A DNA stretch of 64,000 nucleotides from Archangium violaceum (GTDB lineage: Bacteria; Myxococcota; Myxococcia; Myxococcales; Myxococcaceae): positions 6,387,501 through 6,451,500 of the forward strand of contig NZ_CP069338.1 of assembly GCF_016859125.1 (NCBI RefSeq), in the 5' to 3' direction. Both the position numbers and the translations under genes were made by a program. The notes below the pieces were generated by a model. The model was not told where the DNA came from and ran no database searches. It saw only the letters and a program-made list of their open reading frames with translations. Of the stretch, positions 48,412-56,835 are shown in pieces (the first letter of the stretch is position 1; each line of letters opens with the position of its first letter).

Positions 48412-49617
48412 TCACGCGGAGGCCGCGGGGCGGCACTCGGCGACGAGCGCCGCCACCGCCTCGTCCCAGGGCAGGTCTCGCTGCTCCCCATCCCGCCGCC
48501 GCAGCCGCACGGCGTTCTTCTCCACCTCGCGGTTGCCCACCACCACGAGCCACGGCACGCCGGCCTGGTGCTAGTCGACGATCTTCCGCGAGAGCGACTC
48601 GTCCCGCGCATCCACGCTCACCCGGCAGCCCGCTTCACGCAGCTTCGCGGCGAAGCGCTCGGCGTAACCGGCGGCGGCCTCGCCCAGCGGTGCCACCACC
48701 ACCTGCTCCGGTGCCAGCCACGCGGGCAGCGCGCCCCCGTGGTGCTCCAGCAGGATGCCGATGAAGCGCTCCAGGCTCCCGAGCATCGCCCGGTGGAGCA
48801 TCAGCGGCCGGCGCTTCTGTCCCGAGGCATCCACGTAGTGGAGGTCGAACCGCTCCGGCAGCACCAGGTCGAGCTGGATCGTCCCGCACTGCCAGCTGCG
48901 GCCGAGGCGGTCCTTCAGCACGAACTCCAGCTTGGGCCCGTAGAAGGCGCCCTGGCCGGGCTGCATGAGGCATTTCAACCCCGCCTGTTGCGCGGCCTCG
49001 AGCAACAGGGACTCCGCGAGCTCCCACACCTCGTCACTTCCGGCGCGCTGGGCGGGCCGGCTGGAGAAGGCCACCTCCACGTGCTCGAAGCCGAAGTCGG
49101 CATAGAAGGCGTGGAGCGAGCGGCAGAAGCGGAAGACCTCCTCGCGCATCTGGTCCTCGGCACAGAAGATGTGCCCGTCATCCTGCGTGAACTGGCGCAG
49201 GCGGAACAGGCCGTGGAGCGAGCCGCTCGGCTCGCTGCGGTGCACGAGCCCGAACTCGCCCAGCCGCAGGGGCAGGTCGCGGTAGCTGGGGGCCATGCGC
49301 TGGACGAGCTGGATGTGGCCGGGGCAGCTCACCGGCTTCACCGCGAGGTGCCGCCCGCCCTCGTCGGCGAGCTGGAACATGTTCTCGCGGAAGTTCTCCC
49401 AGTGGCCGCTGCGCTCCCAGATGGGCTGGGCGAGGATTTGAGGCGTCCTCACCTCGCTGTAGCCCTCGCGTTGCATCTGCTGCCGCACGCGGTTCTCGAT
49501 GAGCCGGTACAGCTGGTAGCCGCGCGAGTGCCAGAAGACCATGCCGGGGGCCTCCTCCTGCAGGTGGAAGAGATCCAGGCGCTGGCCAAGGGAACGGTGA
49601 TCGTGTTCGTCGAGCAT
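48412..49617 (-). pseudogene. Editing-domain-less threonyl-tRNA synthetase paralogue with in-frame TAG
   Basis: From the ATG at 49617 (GGAG upstream) the frame reads 348 residues and hits a TAG at 48571-48573; the same frame then continues with ThrRS sequence (HQAGVPWLVVVGNREVEKN, then VRLRRRDGE) to a TGA at 48412-48414, giving 401 codons in all. It starts directly at the class II catalytic core (DHRSLGQRLDLFHLQEEAPG), so the TGS and editing domains are absent. Zinc ligands Cys (PVSCPGH), His (DDGHIF) and His (MLHRAMLGS) are kept, as are motifs 2 and 3. The amber removes the last third of the anticodon-binding domain. It may be a nonfunctional paralogue, a readthrough product or a sequence error. 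Confidence 0.85.
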
Positions 49618-49897
49618 GTCAGTCTCCGAGTCGGGAAAAGAGGTCTTCCGGTCGGAGCACTGAGCGCTTGCACGGACGCCCCGGCCGGTGAAGGCGGGGC
49701 AGGGAACCGTGCGTCCGTCAGCTCACTCCACGCACGAGTCCGCTCCCGCCAGTTCGAGTGGCGGTGGTAGTCGTGGTGGTCGTGGCGGATGCGAAGCTCA
49801 CGGGATGCAAGGTGCGTGTGAGCGCATTTTTTGTCAAGCCGGGTTGCGACGACTGTCCGGACACCGTGCGGCGCGCGGTGGCCGGTGTCTGGTTTTG

Positions 49898-50449
49898 TCA
49901 GGCCCGCTGCTGCCCGTTCGTCTTTCGCAACTCCGCGAGCCTCTCCGTCGTGCGCCGGGCGCCCATGGCGCGTGCGTAGTCGAGCGCCGTGCGATTCCCG
50001 GCATCCGTCCGTTCAGGCGCCGCGCCGCGCGAGAGCAACAGCTCGAGCACCTCCAGCCGGTCGAACATCGCCGCGAACATGAGGGCCGTCTTGCCGTCCG
50101 GTGCCACGCCATCGACGCGGGCCCCGTGGTCCAGCAGGAGCCGCGCGATGGTGACGTCTCCCTTGAAGGCGGCCCCGGCCAGCGGCGTCTGTCCCCGGTC
50201 GTTGGCCTTCTCCGGGTCGGCCTGGTGCTCGAGCAGGACGCGGGTGGCGTCCGCGTGGCCGTGGTAGCTCGCGAGCATCAACAGCGTGTCCCCCTTCTCG
50301 TTGGCGAGGTTGGCGGGCAATCCCGCCTCGACGAGTCGGGCCAGGATGAGTGCGTCCCCGGCCCTCGCGTGCTGGAACGCGCTCCGCGCCACGGCCATCA
50401 CATCCGCGTCCATCGTCATCGCCTGTGCGTCCTGGGTGTTCGTCTTCAT
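49898..50449 (-). CDS. Ankyrin-repeat protein cotranscribed with katA
   Basis: 183 residues. ATG at 50449 after a GAGG site. About four ankyrin repeats (KGDTLLMLASYHGHADATRV, RGQTPLAGAAFKGDVTIARL, DGKTALMFAAMFDRLEVLEL, NRTALDYARAMGARR). No signal peptide. Small ankyrin proteins next to catalase genes are known in Pseudomonas (AnkB with KatB/KatA), where they protect or help catalase. Here it begins 41 bases after the katA stop, so the pair is very likely an operon under OxyR control. Confidence 0.88.
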   Translation of the reverse strand: MKTNTQDAQAMTMDADVMAVARSAFQHARAGDALILARLVEAGLPANLANEKGDTLLMLASYHGHADATRVLLEHQADPEKANDRGQTPLAGAAFKGDVTIARLLLDHGARVDGVAPDGKTALMFAAMFDRLEVLELLLSRGAAPERTDAGNRTALDYARAMGARRTTERLAELRKTNGQQRA

Positions 50450-50490
50450 GGAGAGGGTCCTCGAGTCGGAGAAGGGGAGGGAAGGGCGGC

Positions 50491-51963
50491 TCAGCGGGAG
50501 TTGCGCAGCTTGTGGACGGCCGCCGCGACGCGCGCGCCGTACTCCTCGTCGGCGTTGCGGAAGTAGGCGATGCTGCGCGTGATGATGTCCTCGCGGCTCA
50601 CCTGCGACAGGCTGCCCGCGATGTTCGCCACGAGGCGCTCGCGCTCCGGCTCGCTCATCAGCCGGTACAGGTTGCCGGCCTGCACGAAGTCGTTGTCCTC
50701 GGCGTGGCGCACCGGCACGTAGGTGCCCGTGGAGCCGCTGACGGAGATGCCGAGCCCGGAAGGCTCGTTCGACTGCGCGGGGCCGTCGAAGCTGTTCGGC
50801 TCGTAGTTCTTGCTCCGTCCGCCGTTGCCGTCGAAGCGCATGGCGCCGTCACGGCCGTAGTTGCGCGCGCCGCCCTTGACCCCCTTGGGCGAGTTCACCG
50901 GCAGCTGGGTGTGGTTGATGCCGAGCCGGTAGCGGGCCGCGTCGGCGTAGGCGAAGAGGCGCGCCTGCAGCATGCGGTCCGGCGACGGGCCGATGCCCGG
51001 CACGAAGTTGGCGGGGTCGAGCGCCGCCTGCTCCACCTCCGCGAAGAAGTTGTCCGGTGCCCGGTCGAGCACCATCTTGCCCACCTCGATGAGTGGGTAG
51101 TCCTTGTGGGGCCACACCTTGGTGAGATCGAACGGGTTGAAGCGGTAGGTGGCCGCGTCGGCCTCGGGCATCACCTGCACCTCGAGCGTCCACGAGGGGT
51201 ACTCGCCGCGCGCGATGGCCGCGTACAGGTCGCGCTGGTGGTGCTGTGGATCCCTTCCGCCAATGGCCGCGGCCTCTTCGCTGGTGAGCGTCTTGATGCC
51301 CTGGTCGGTCTTGAAGTGGAACTTCACCCAGAAGCGCTCGCCCTGCGCGTTCACCCACTGGAAGGTGTGCGAGCCGAAGCCATCCATGTGCCGCAGCGTC
51401 GCGGGGATGCCACGGTCACCGAAGAGCCAGGTGAACTGGTGCGTGGCCTCGGGCGAGTGCGAGAAGAAGTCCCACTGGTTGTCGGGCTCCTGGCAGTTGG
51501 TGAACGGGTCGTACTTCTGCGAGTGGATGAAGTCCGGGAACTTGATGCCATCGCGCAGGAAGAAGACGGGCGTGTTGTTGCCCACCACGTCCCAGTTGCC
51601 GTCCTCGGTGTAGAAGCGGACCGCGAAGCCGCGGGGATCTCTCGCGGTGTCGGGCGCGCCCTTGGAGCCGGCCACGGTGGAGAAGCGCACGAAGACCTCG
51701 GTGCGCTTGCCCCTGGCGTTGAAGAGCCTCATGCGCGTGAAGCGGGACACGTCGGGGCTCGTCACCTCGAAGTAGCCGTAGGCGCCCGAGCCCACCGCGT
51801 GCACCACGCGCTCCGGAATGCGCTCGCGGTTGAAGCGGGCGAGCTTCTCGAGCAGATGGTGGTCCTGCAACAGCACCGGGCCCGTGGCGCCGGCGGTCTG
51901 GGAGTGCTGGTTGTCGGCGACGGGGGCGCCGCCCTCGGTGGTCAATTGGGGACGATTGGACAC
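50491..51963 (-). CDS. katA: Catalase (small-subunit haem type)
   Basis: 490 residues. GTG start at 51963, after GGAGAACCGC; this gives [20 protein letters not shown], the usual clade-3 catalase start, and rejects the frame extension to 52044. Active-site His in [14 protein letters not shown], Asn in [13 protein letters not shown], proximal Tyr in [14 protein letters not shown]. Detoxifies hydrogen peroxide in the cytoplasm. Divergent from oxyR with an OxyR-type palindrome in the 128-base spacer; the ankyrin gene follows. Confidence 0.97.
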   Translation of the reverse strand: MSNRPQLTTEGGAPVADNQHSQTAGATGPVLLQDHHLLEKLARFNRERIPERVVHAVGSGAYGYFEVTSPDVSRFTRMRLFNARGKRTEVFVRFSTVAGSKGAPDTARDPRGFAVRFYTEDGNWDVVGNNTPVFFLRDGIKFPDFIHSQKYDPFTNCQEPDNQWDFFSHSPEATHQFTWLFGDRGIPATLRHMDGFGSHTFQWVNAQGERFWVKFHFKTDQGIKTLTSEEAAAIGGRDPQHHQRDLYAAIARGEYPSWTLEVQVMPEADAATYRFNPFDLTKVWPHKDYPLIEVGKMVLDRAPDNFFAEVEQAALDPANFVPGIGPSPDRMLQARLFAYADAARYRLGINHTQLPVNSPKGVKGGARNYGRDGAMRFDGNGGRSKNYEPNSFDGPAQSNEPSGLGISVSGSTGTYVPVRHAEDNDFVQAGNLYRLMSEPERERLVANIAGSLSQVSREDIITRSIAYFRNADEEYGARVAAAVHKLRNSR

Positions 51964-52060
51964 GCGGTTCTCTCCTGCCAGTGGCGTCAGTGCGTTCGTG
52001 ACGTCGTGGAAGGTAGAGAGTGGGCGCTGAGTTTCCCAAGACATCGTTCCGATGGAATTG

Positions 52061-52075
52061 ATAGGCTGCGGCTAT
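52061..52075. promoter_or_regulatory. OxyR/LysR-type operator in the katA-oxyR spacer
   Basis: ATAG (52061-52064), seven bases, CTAT (52072-52075); flanking G and C extend the palindrome to GATAG-N7-CTATC. ATAG-N7-CTAT is one half of the known E. coli OxyR recognition pattern. It lies 98 bases before the katA start and 16 bases before oxyR, suited to activation of katA and autorepression of oxyR. A second half-site at the correct spacing is not obvious. Confidence 0.65.
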
Positions 52076-52091
52076 CAGTTCTTCCCAAGCC

Positions 52092-53021
52092 ATGCCCTCC
52101 CTGAACGACATCTCCCTGCGGCAGTTGGAGTACCTGGTCGCCGTCGCCGACACGCTCGGTTTCCGCCGGGCGGCCGAGCGATGTCACGTCTCCCAGCCCG
52201 CCTTGAGCGCCCAGATTCAGCAGCTCGAGGAGGTGCTCGGCGTGAAGGTGTTCGAGCGGGACAAGCGCCGGGTGATGCTGACCGAGGCCGGAGAGGAGCT
52301 GGTGTCGCGTGCGCGCCGGGTGCTCACCGAGGCCGGTGACATCCTGTCCGCGGCGTCCCGCTTGTCCGATCCCTTCGCGGGAAATCTGCAGCTCGGTGTC
52401 ATCCCCACCATCGCGCCCTATGTGCTGCCCGAGGTGGTCCCGGCGCTCGTGAAGCAGTACCCCCGGTTGAAGCTCCGGCTGCGCGAGGACAAGACGGAGC
52501 TTCTCGTGCGCGGCCTGGAGGAGGGACGGTTGGACGCGGCCCTGCTGGCGCTCGTGCCCGAGCTCGGAGACGTGGAGCACGCCGTCATCGCGGAGGATCC
52601 CTTCGTCGTCGCGGCGCCCCCCGGGCATCCGCTGGCGAAGAAGAAGCAGGTGCAGCTCGCGGACCTGGACGAGGAGAACGTGCTCCTGCTGGAGGATGGC
52701 CACTGCTTCCGGGGTCAGGCGCTCGCCCTGTGCACTCGCATCGGGGCTCGCGAGGTGGACTTCCGCGCGACCAGCCTCACCACCCTGGCGCAGATGGTGA
52801 TGTCGGGCGAGGGGGCCATCACGCTGCTGCCCGCGCTCTCCGTGCCCATCGAAAACAGGCTGGGCCAACTCGTGGTGCGTCCCTTCGCGGGCCTGTCGCC
52901 GAGCCGTACCCTCGCCCTGGTGTGGCGCCCGGGCTTCCCGCGCGCCGATGCGCTTCGGGAACTCGCCGGCACGCTCCGCTCCGTGTGGCCCGGCCTCAAG
53001 GCCAAGGCGAAGCCCTCCTGA
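52092..53021 (+). CDS. oxyR: OxyR, hydrogen-peroxide-sensing LysR-type regulator
   Basis: 309 residues. N-terminal winged helix-turn-helix (ISLRQLEYLVAVADTLGFRRAAERCHVSQPALS), linker helix, and the regulatory domain with the redox cysteines Cys205 and Cys214 in EDGHCFRGQALALC, spaced exactly as Cys199 and Cys208 of E. coli OxyR. Oxidation to the disulphide would activate transcription of katA. Divergent from katA, sharing the operator at 52061-52075. Confidence 0.96.
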   Translation: MPSLNDISLRQLEYLVAVADTLGFRRAAERCHVSQPALSAQIQQLEEVLGVKVFERDKRRVMLTEAGEELVSRARRVLTEAGDILSAASRLSDPFAGNLQLGVIPTIAPYVLPEVVPALVKQYPRLKLRLREDKTELLVRGLEEGRLDAALLALVPELGDVEHAVIAEDPFVVAAPPGHPLAKKKQVQLADLDEENVLLLEDGHCFRGQALALCTRIGAREVDFRATSLTTLAQMVMSGEGAITLLPALSVPIENRLGQLVVRPFAGLSPSRTLALVWRPGFPRADALRELAGTLRSVWPGLKAKAKPS

Positions 53022-53139
53022 AGGCGGACACGTGGTACGGGCACTCCGTACGTGCCGTGAGGACACCTGCCGGGATTCATGGGCGCCGGGGATGTGGGGT
53101 TTCCTCCTCTCGCCGACTGCTCTAGAGAGGTCGCTCCAT

Positions 53140-53988
53140 ATGCACCTCGCCCTCGAAGCCTTCATCGAGCGCTATCAGTTCCTGCTGATGCTCGCCGTGC
53201 TCGTCCCTCTGCTCGTGCTCGAGACGTACCGGCCACTCGCCACGGGGCGGCGCGGACGCCTCGTCCACGGGCTGCGCCACGTGGGTCTCTTCGCCCTGGG
53301 CACGGTGGTCTTCGGCTTCATCGTCGCCTTCACGAGCACCCTGGCCGTGAGTGCCGCGGAGCGCCACTTCGGCCTGCTCAACCTGGTGTCCCTGCCCGGC
53401 TTCGCCCAGGTCTTCCTGGGCCTGCTCGCGATTGACCTCGTGCACTATGGCCGGCACCTGCTCATGCATAAGGTGTCGCTCCTGTGGCGCCTGCATCGCG
53501 TCCACCACAGTGACCCGGACGTCGATACGACGACCCTCTTCCGGGTTCATCCGCTCGAGAACCTCTCCGTCTTCATCTGCCAGCTCCTCGCGGTCGCGCT
53601 GTTCGGAGTTCCCCTGCTGTCGCTCCTGCTCCACTCCGTTCTCAACACGGCCTCGGCGATGTTGCAGCACGCGAACATCCGGCTGCCCGCGTGGGCCGAT
53701 CGGTGGATGTCGCTGGTGCTGACGAGCCCGGGCATGCACCACGTCCACCACTCCCGCTACGTCGAGGAGACCGACACCAACTATGGCGCCATCTTCGCGT
53801 GGTGGGATCGGCTGTTCGGTACCTACCGTATGCCTCCCGAGGACCGGGACATCGAGCTCGGTCTCCCGGAGTTCGATGAGCCCCGGTACCAGTCCTTCCG
53901 CGGCCTGATGGTGACTCCGTTCATCACGCCCGAGGCGCCGCGGACCGCTCCTCGGACCTCAACGCCCGGCGTGTTCCCCATGCGTTGA
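53140..53988 (+). CDS. Fatty-acid hydroxylase superfamily (sterol desaturase-like) membrane protein
   Basis: 282 residues, ATG at 53140 after GAGAGG. Membrane helices near 8-28, 40-65, 80-98 and a hydrophobic patch around 140-170. Di-iron His boxes: HYGRHLLMH (about 108-116), WRLHRVHHSDPDVD (about 120-133) and GMHHVHHSRYVEETD (about 205-219), followed by WWDRLFGTY, a signature of this family. Acts as a hydroxylase or desaturase on a membrane lipid, possibly a fatty acid, alkylglycerol or sterol-like compound; the substrate is not evident. Starts 118 bases after oxyR on the same strand, so probably separate. Confidence 0.9.
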   Translation: MHLALEAFIERYQFLLMLAVLVPLLVLETYRPLATGRRGRLVHGLRHVGLFALGTVVFGFIVAFTSTLAVSAAERHFGLLNLVSLPGFAQVFLGLLAIDLVHYGRHLLMHKVSLLWRLHRVHHSDPDVDTTTLFRVHPLENLSVFICQLLAVALFGVPLLSLLLHSVLNTASAMLQHANIRLPAWADRWMSLVLTSPGMHHVHHSRYVEETDTNYGAIFAWWDRLFGTYRMPPEDRDIELGLPEFDEPRYQSFRGLMVTPFITPEAPRTAPRTSTPGVFPMR

Positions 53989-54022
53989 TGCACGAGGGGC
54001 AGGTCAGGCGGGCCGCTCAGGT

Positions 54023-54898
54023 CTACCGCACCGAGTACGTCAGTTGGAGTGGCTGCCCGTTGCGCTCCACTTCCAGCTCGATGCGTGAGGCCTCGCGCAG
54101 CGCCTGGTAGGCCTCGAGCGCGCGGTCCGGGCTCTGGAGTGAGTGCCCGTTGATGCGCTTCAGGACGTCCCCATTCTGGAGGCCGAGCTGGTTGTAGATG
54201 GAGCTGGGTTTGATGGCGAACATCTTGAAGCCCTGGGGCTCTCCGTCCCGGAAAGCGGGGACGAGGCGCGCTTGCATCATGACCTCGTTGGGATTGGCGA
54301 GCGTTGCATCCAGGTCCTTGCGCGAGACCTCGTAGTTCCGTGGGCTGATCTGCCGCACGTCGAGGGAGGAGGCGCGTGGTTCGCGGGGCTCCTGGAGCTG
54401 GGGGGCCGCGTCCGTCGCCGTTGGCTCGACGTATTCCATCTGTCCTGCGTTCATCAGCAGCACCCGCGCGCGCTCGATAGCGACCACCTGTGCGCCCTGG
54501 ATGTCGCCGCCCATCCACACGGAACGCGTGCGGCGCGTAGGGCCTTCGTACACAGAGGCGAAAGTCGTGGAGGGGGTGGCTCCGAGCATCGTGCCCAACA
54601 GCTTCAGGCCCAGTGTGTTCGGCACAGCCCCATCCCCATGCTCGGAGGGAAGGGTGACACGGACCTCCTCGCGCAGCTTGTCCGGCAGTCCGAGGTAGCG
54701 AGCGAGCGGCGCCAGGGCGAGAGGAGTGGCCATCTCCTGGGTCGAGCGCGCTTTCTTGGGGGTCTCTTCCGGGAAGGAGGGGAGGGGTTGGAGCCATGCG
54801 TCCACCACCGAGTTCACGGCGTGGGCTGCCACCAGACACGTGCACGCGGCACAGAGCAGGGTGAGCGCATGGAACGTAGGACGGATGAGGGTGGACAT
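54023..54898 (-). CDS. gspC: GspC-like type II secretion protein with PDZ domain (orphan)
   Basis: 291 residues; ATG at 54898 with GGAGG nearby. N-terminal membrane anchor (LTLLCAACTCLVAAHAVNSVV), a Pro-rich linker, the HR (homology) domain (about 95-160; LGLKLLGTMLGATPSTTFAS, WMGGDIQGAQVVAIERARV) and a C-terminal PDZ domain (about 200-291; GFKMFAIKPSSIYNQLGLQN, GDVLKRINGH). GspC couples the inner-membrane platform of type II secretion to the GspD secretin. No other gsp gene lies in the window, so this is a detached copy or belongs to a separate machine. The name is by domain architecture. Confidence 0.82.
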   Translation of the reverse strand: MSTLIRPTFHALTLLCAACTCLVAAHAVNSVVDAWLQPLPSFPEETPKKARSTQEMATPLALAPLARYLGLPDKLREEVRVTLPSEHGDGAVPNTLGLKLLGTMLGATPSTTFASVYEGPTRRTRSVWMGGDIQGAQVVAIERARVLLMNAGQMEYVEPTATDAAPQLQEPREPRASSLDVRQISPRNYEVSRKDLDATLANPNEVMMQARLVPAFRDGEPQGFKMFAIKPSSIYNQLGLQNGDVLKRINGHSLQSPDRALEAYQALREASRIELEVERNGQPLQLTYSVR

Positions 54899-55028
54899 CG
54901 GTGACCTCCAGGGGTTGCGCGTGGATGCCCGCCCTCAGAGCAAGGTCGGGACCAACGGCCTCGCCAGGAGGCACTCCAGAGGGAAGAGGGGTGCTCTTCC
55001 CCGTGTGTCACACGCCTCGAACGCGACA

Positions 55029-55062
55029 AGCTGTCAGCGGTGTCTCGCGGGAGGTGACAGCT
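55029..55062. terminator. Inverted repeat after the vgb-like gene
   Basis: Perfect 8-bp repeat AGCTGTCA (55029-55036) / TGACAGCT (55055-55062) with an 18-base loop, 27 bases past the vgb-like stop on the minus strand. Could be a terminator or a regulator site for gspC, 131 bases away; not decisive. Confidence 0.35.
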
Positions 55063-55089
55063 CGTCCCGAGGGGAGCTCGAGCCCGGTC

Positions 55090-55971
55090 TCACCGCGGGG
55101 CGAGACGCCCGATCTTGCCCGCTTCCTCCGCGAACCAGAGCGCGCCGTCCGGGCCTGATGCGATGCCGTGTGGCTCCGCACGGTCGGTGGGGATTTCGTA
55201 TTCGGTGACGGCTCCCTCCGTCGTCATCCGGCCGATGTGGTTGCTGCCCCACTGCGTGAACCACAGGGCACCGTCGGGTCCGGTGACGATGGCGTGCGGC
55301 CGTGCGCCCGGCCTCGGGAGCGGGAACTCCGTGACGTGCCCCTGCGTCGTCACCCGGCCGATCCGGTCCACGAGGATCTCGACGAACCAGAGCGCACCGT
55401 CCGGCCCGGCCGTGATGCCCACGGGTCCCGCGCCAGGCGTGGGCAGTGCATACCCGGTCACCTGTCCGGACGTGGTCGCCCGGCCGATCCGGTTCCCCTT
55501 GTTCTCCGTGAACCAGAGCGCGCCATCGGCTCCCGTCGTGATGAAGGACGGGAATGTGTCGGGGGAGGGAAGAGGGAACTCGGTGACCGTCCCGTCCAGG
55601 GTGATGCGGCCCAGTTGATTCGCCGTCATCTCGGTGAACCAGAGCGCTCCATCGGGTCCCACGGTGAGGCCGAATGGCCCCGCGTTCTCGGTGGGTAGCG
55701 CGTACTCGGTCACCGCCCCAGAAGTCGTGATGCGCCCGATGCGGTTCGCCTTGTTCTCGGTGAACCAGAGCGCGCCGTCTGGCCCGGCCACGATGATGGA
55801 CGGCCCCGCATCGGGCGTCGGGAGCGGGAAGGAGCTCACCCCGCCGTCGACGCTGATGCGGCCAATCCGGCCCGCGTGAATCTCGGTGAACCAGAGCGCG
55901 CCATCCGGACCCCCCACGATGCTGTACGGACCCGAGGCCTGGTTGGGGAGTGGATGCTCGGTGATGGCCAT
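55090..55971 (-). CDS. Virginiamycin B lyase-like seven-bladed propeller
   Basis: 293 residues from the ATG at 55971, four bases after the RNase H stop. Seven 42-residue repeats, each with GPDGALWFTE near its middle and IGR(I/M)TT behind. Vgb linearises streptogramin B antibiotics by eliminative cleavage of the ester bond. His and Glu residues of the family occur in the sixth and seventh blades (RPHAIVTGPDG, EPHGIASGPDG, LWFAEEAG), but similar proteins exist with no antibiotic activity. No signal peptide. The short gap to rnhA suggests co-transcription. Confidence 0.8.
   Translation of the reverse strand: MAITEHPLPNQASGPYSIVGGPDGALWFTEIHAGRIGRISVDGGVSSFPLPTPDAGPSIIVAGPDGALWFTENKANRIGRITTSGAVTEYALPTENAGPFGLTVGPDGALWFTEMTANQLGRITLDGTVTEFPLPSPDTFPSFITTGADGALWFTENKGNRIGRATTSGQVTGYALPTPGAGPVGITAGPDGALWFVEILVDRIGRVTTQGHVTEFPLPRPGARPHAIVTGPDGALWFTQWGSNHIGRMTTEGAVTEYEIPTDRAEPHGIASGPDGALWFAEEAGKIGRLAPR
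55096..55971 (-). repeat. Seven 126-bp tandem coding repeats (propeller blades)
   Basis: The gene is built from seven units of about 126 bases, each containing the plus-strand run GAACCAGAGCGC or a close variant (for example at 55132, 55258, 55384, 55510, 55636, 55762 and 55888). DNA identity between units is high, pointing to recent internal duplication or homogenisation. Confidence 0.85.
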
Positions 55972-55975
55972 GCGT

Positions 55976-56746
55976 TCAATCCTCCGTCTGGACGTCCTGG
56001 GCCTTGAAGCCCCACTCCTCCAATACCTTCGCCTCGTCCTGCGCACTACGTGTCTTCTTGAAGCGGGCTCCCGGCACTCCCTTCACCCTGCGCTCGCACG
56101 CGGCCCAGGTCGCGTGACGCTTCACGGTGCGGCCCACCTCGCTCAGGTAGGAGTACGCCTTGGCGGAGCCCTCGCGCTGCCGGGGTTTCTCCTCGGGCAG
56201 GGAGGTGTCCTCGGGCACCTCGAGCACGTCCACCCCGTACCCCTGTAGCGGGCCCACGTAGAGCTTCGTGCTCCGGCCCTTGGAGAAGGCGACGGCGATC
56301 TCGTCCACCCGCTCGTTGCCCGGCACTCCCGCGTGTCCGCGCACGTACCGCCACTCCACCACGGCGGCCTCGGGCGGGAAGCCCTGCTTGCGCTGGGCCA
56401 CCAGCGCCATCAGCCGCTTCCAATAGAGGGCGTTGGCCACCTCGCCCCCCTCGGCCGTCTTCCACCCGCGCCGGCTCCACCCGAACGCCCAGCGGGTGAT
56501 GCCCTGAATCACGTAGGTGGAGTCCGTGTGGATGTGCACCGGCCCCGGTGTCCGCTCCAGGTGGCGCAGCGCCTTGCCCACCGCGGTCAGCTCCATCCGG
56601 TTGTTGGTGGTCTCCGGCTCGTGGCCTCCCAGCTCCGTCACCAGGCCATCGGGCGTGACGATGAGGGTGCCCCAGCCTCCCGGACCGGGATTGCCGGAGC
56701 ATGCACCGTCAGCGAAGACCAGGGTGGGGCGGTTCTCCTTCTCCAT
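55976..56746 (-). CDS. rnhA: Ribonuclease HI with C-terminal hybrid-binding-like segment
   Basis: 256 residues. Degrades the RNA strand of RNA-DNA hybrids. The catalytic domain is residues 1-155 with the four acidic residues in FADGACSGN (Asp13), NNRMEL (Glu52), IHTDSTYV (Asp74) and NERVDEIA (about Asp145). A linker with VGPLQGYGVDVLEV follows, and the last 60 residues (SYLSEVGRTVKRH, TWAACERRVKGVPGARFKK, then SAQDEAKVLEEW) resemble the Cauli-VI/viroplasmin hybrid-binding domain, which normally lies at the N-terminus. Start at 56746; the vgb-like gene follows. Divergent from the RNase Z-like gene. Confidence 0.9.
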   Translation of the reverse strand: MEKENRPTLVFADGACSGNPGPGGWGTLIVTPDGLVTELGGHEPETTNNRMELTAVGKALRHLERTPGPVHIHTDSTYVIQGITRWAFGWSRRGWKTAEGGEVANALYWKRLMALVAQRKQGFPPEAAVVEWRYVRGHAGVPGNERVDEIAVAFSKGRSTKLYVGPLQGYGVDVLEVPEDTSLPEEKPRQREGSAKAYSYLSEVGRTVKRHATWAACERRVKGVPGARFKKTRSAQDEAKVLEEWGFKAQDVQTED

Positions 56747-56835
56747 GTCTCTACCCTATGCGGCCAGGTATCCACCCGCCAGGGCGACGAACGTCGGCTG
56801 ACAGGTCGGGCTCCACCTGGCTTAGCCTCTCCGGA

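Noticed and set aside
48539-48573. Alternative tRNA-like or recoding element around the amber codon
   Set aside because: No stem-loop with a clear selenocysteine- or pyrrolysine-type structure was found downstream of the TAG by eye; TAG recoding is not known in myxobacteria.
49758-49979. Small ORF starting MAVVVVVVVADAK
   Set aside because: Poly-Val arises from a GTGGTNGTG tract in the gap between the ThrRS-like and ankyrin genes; the end overlaps the ankyrin gene, and no ribosome site is seen. The rest of this 280-base gap shows nothing recognisable.
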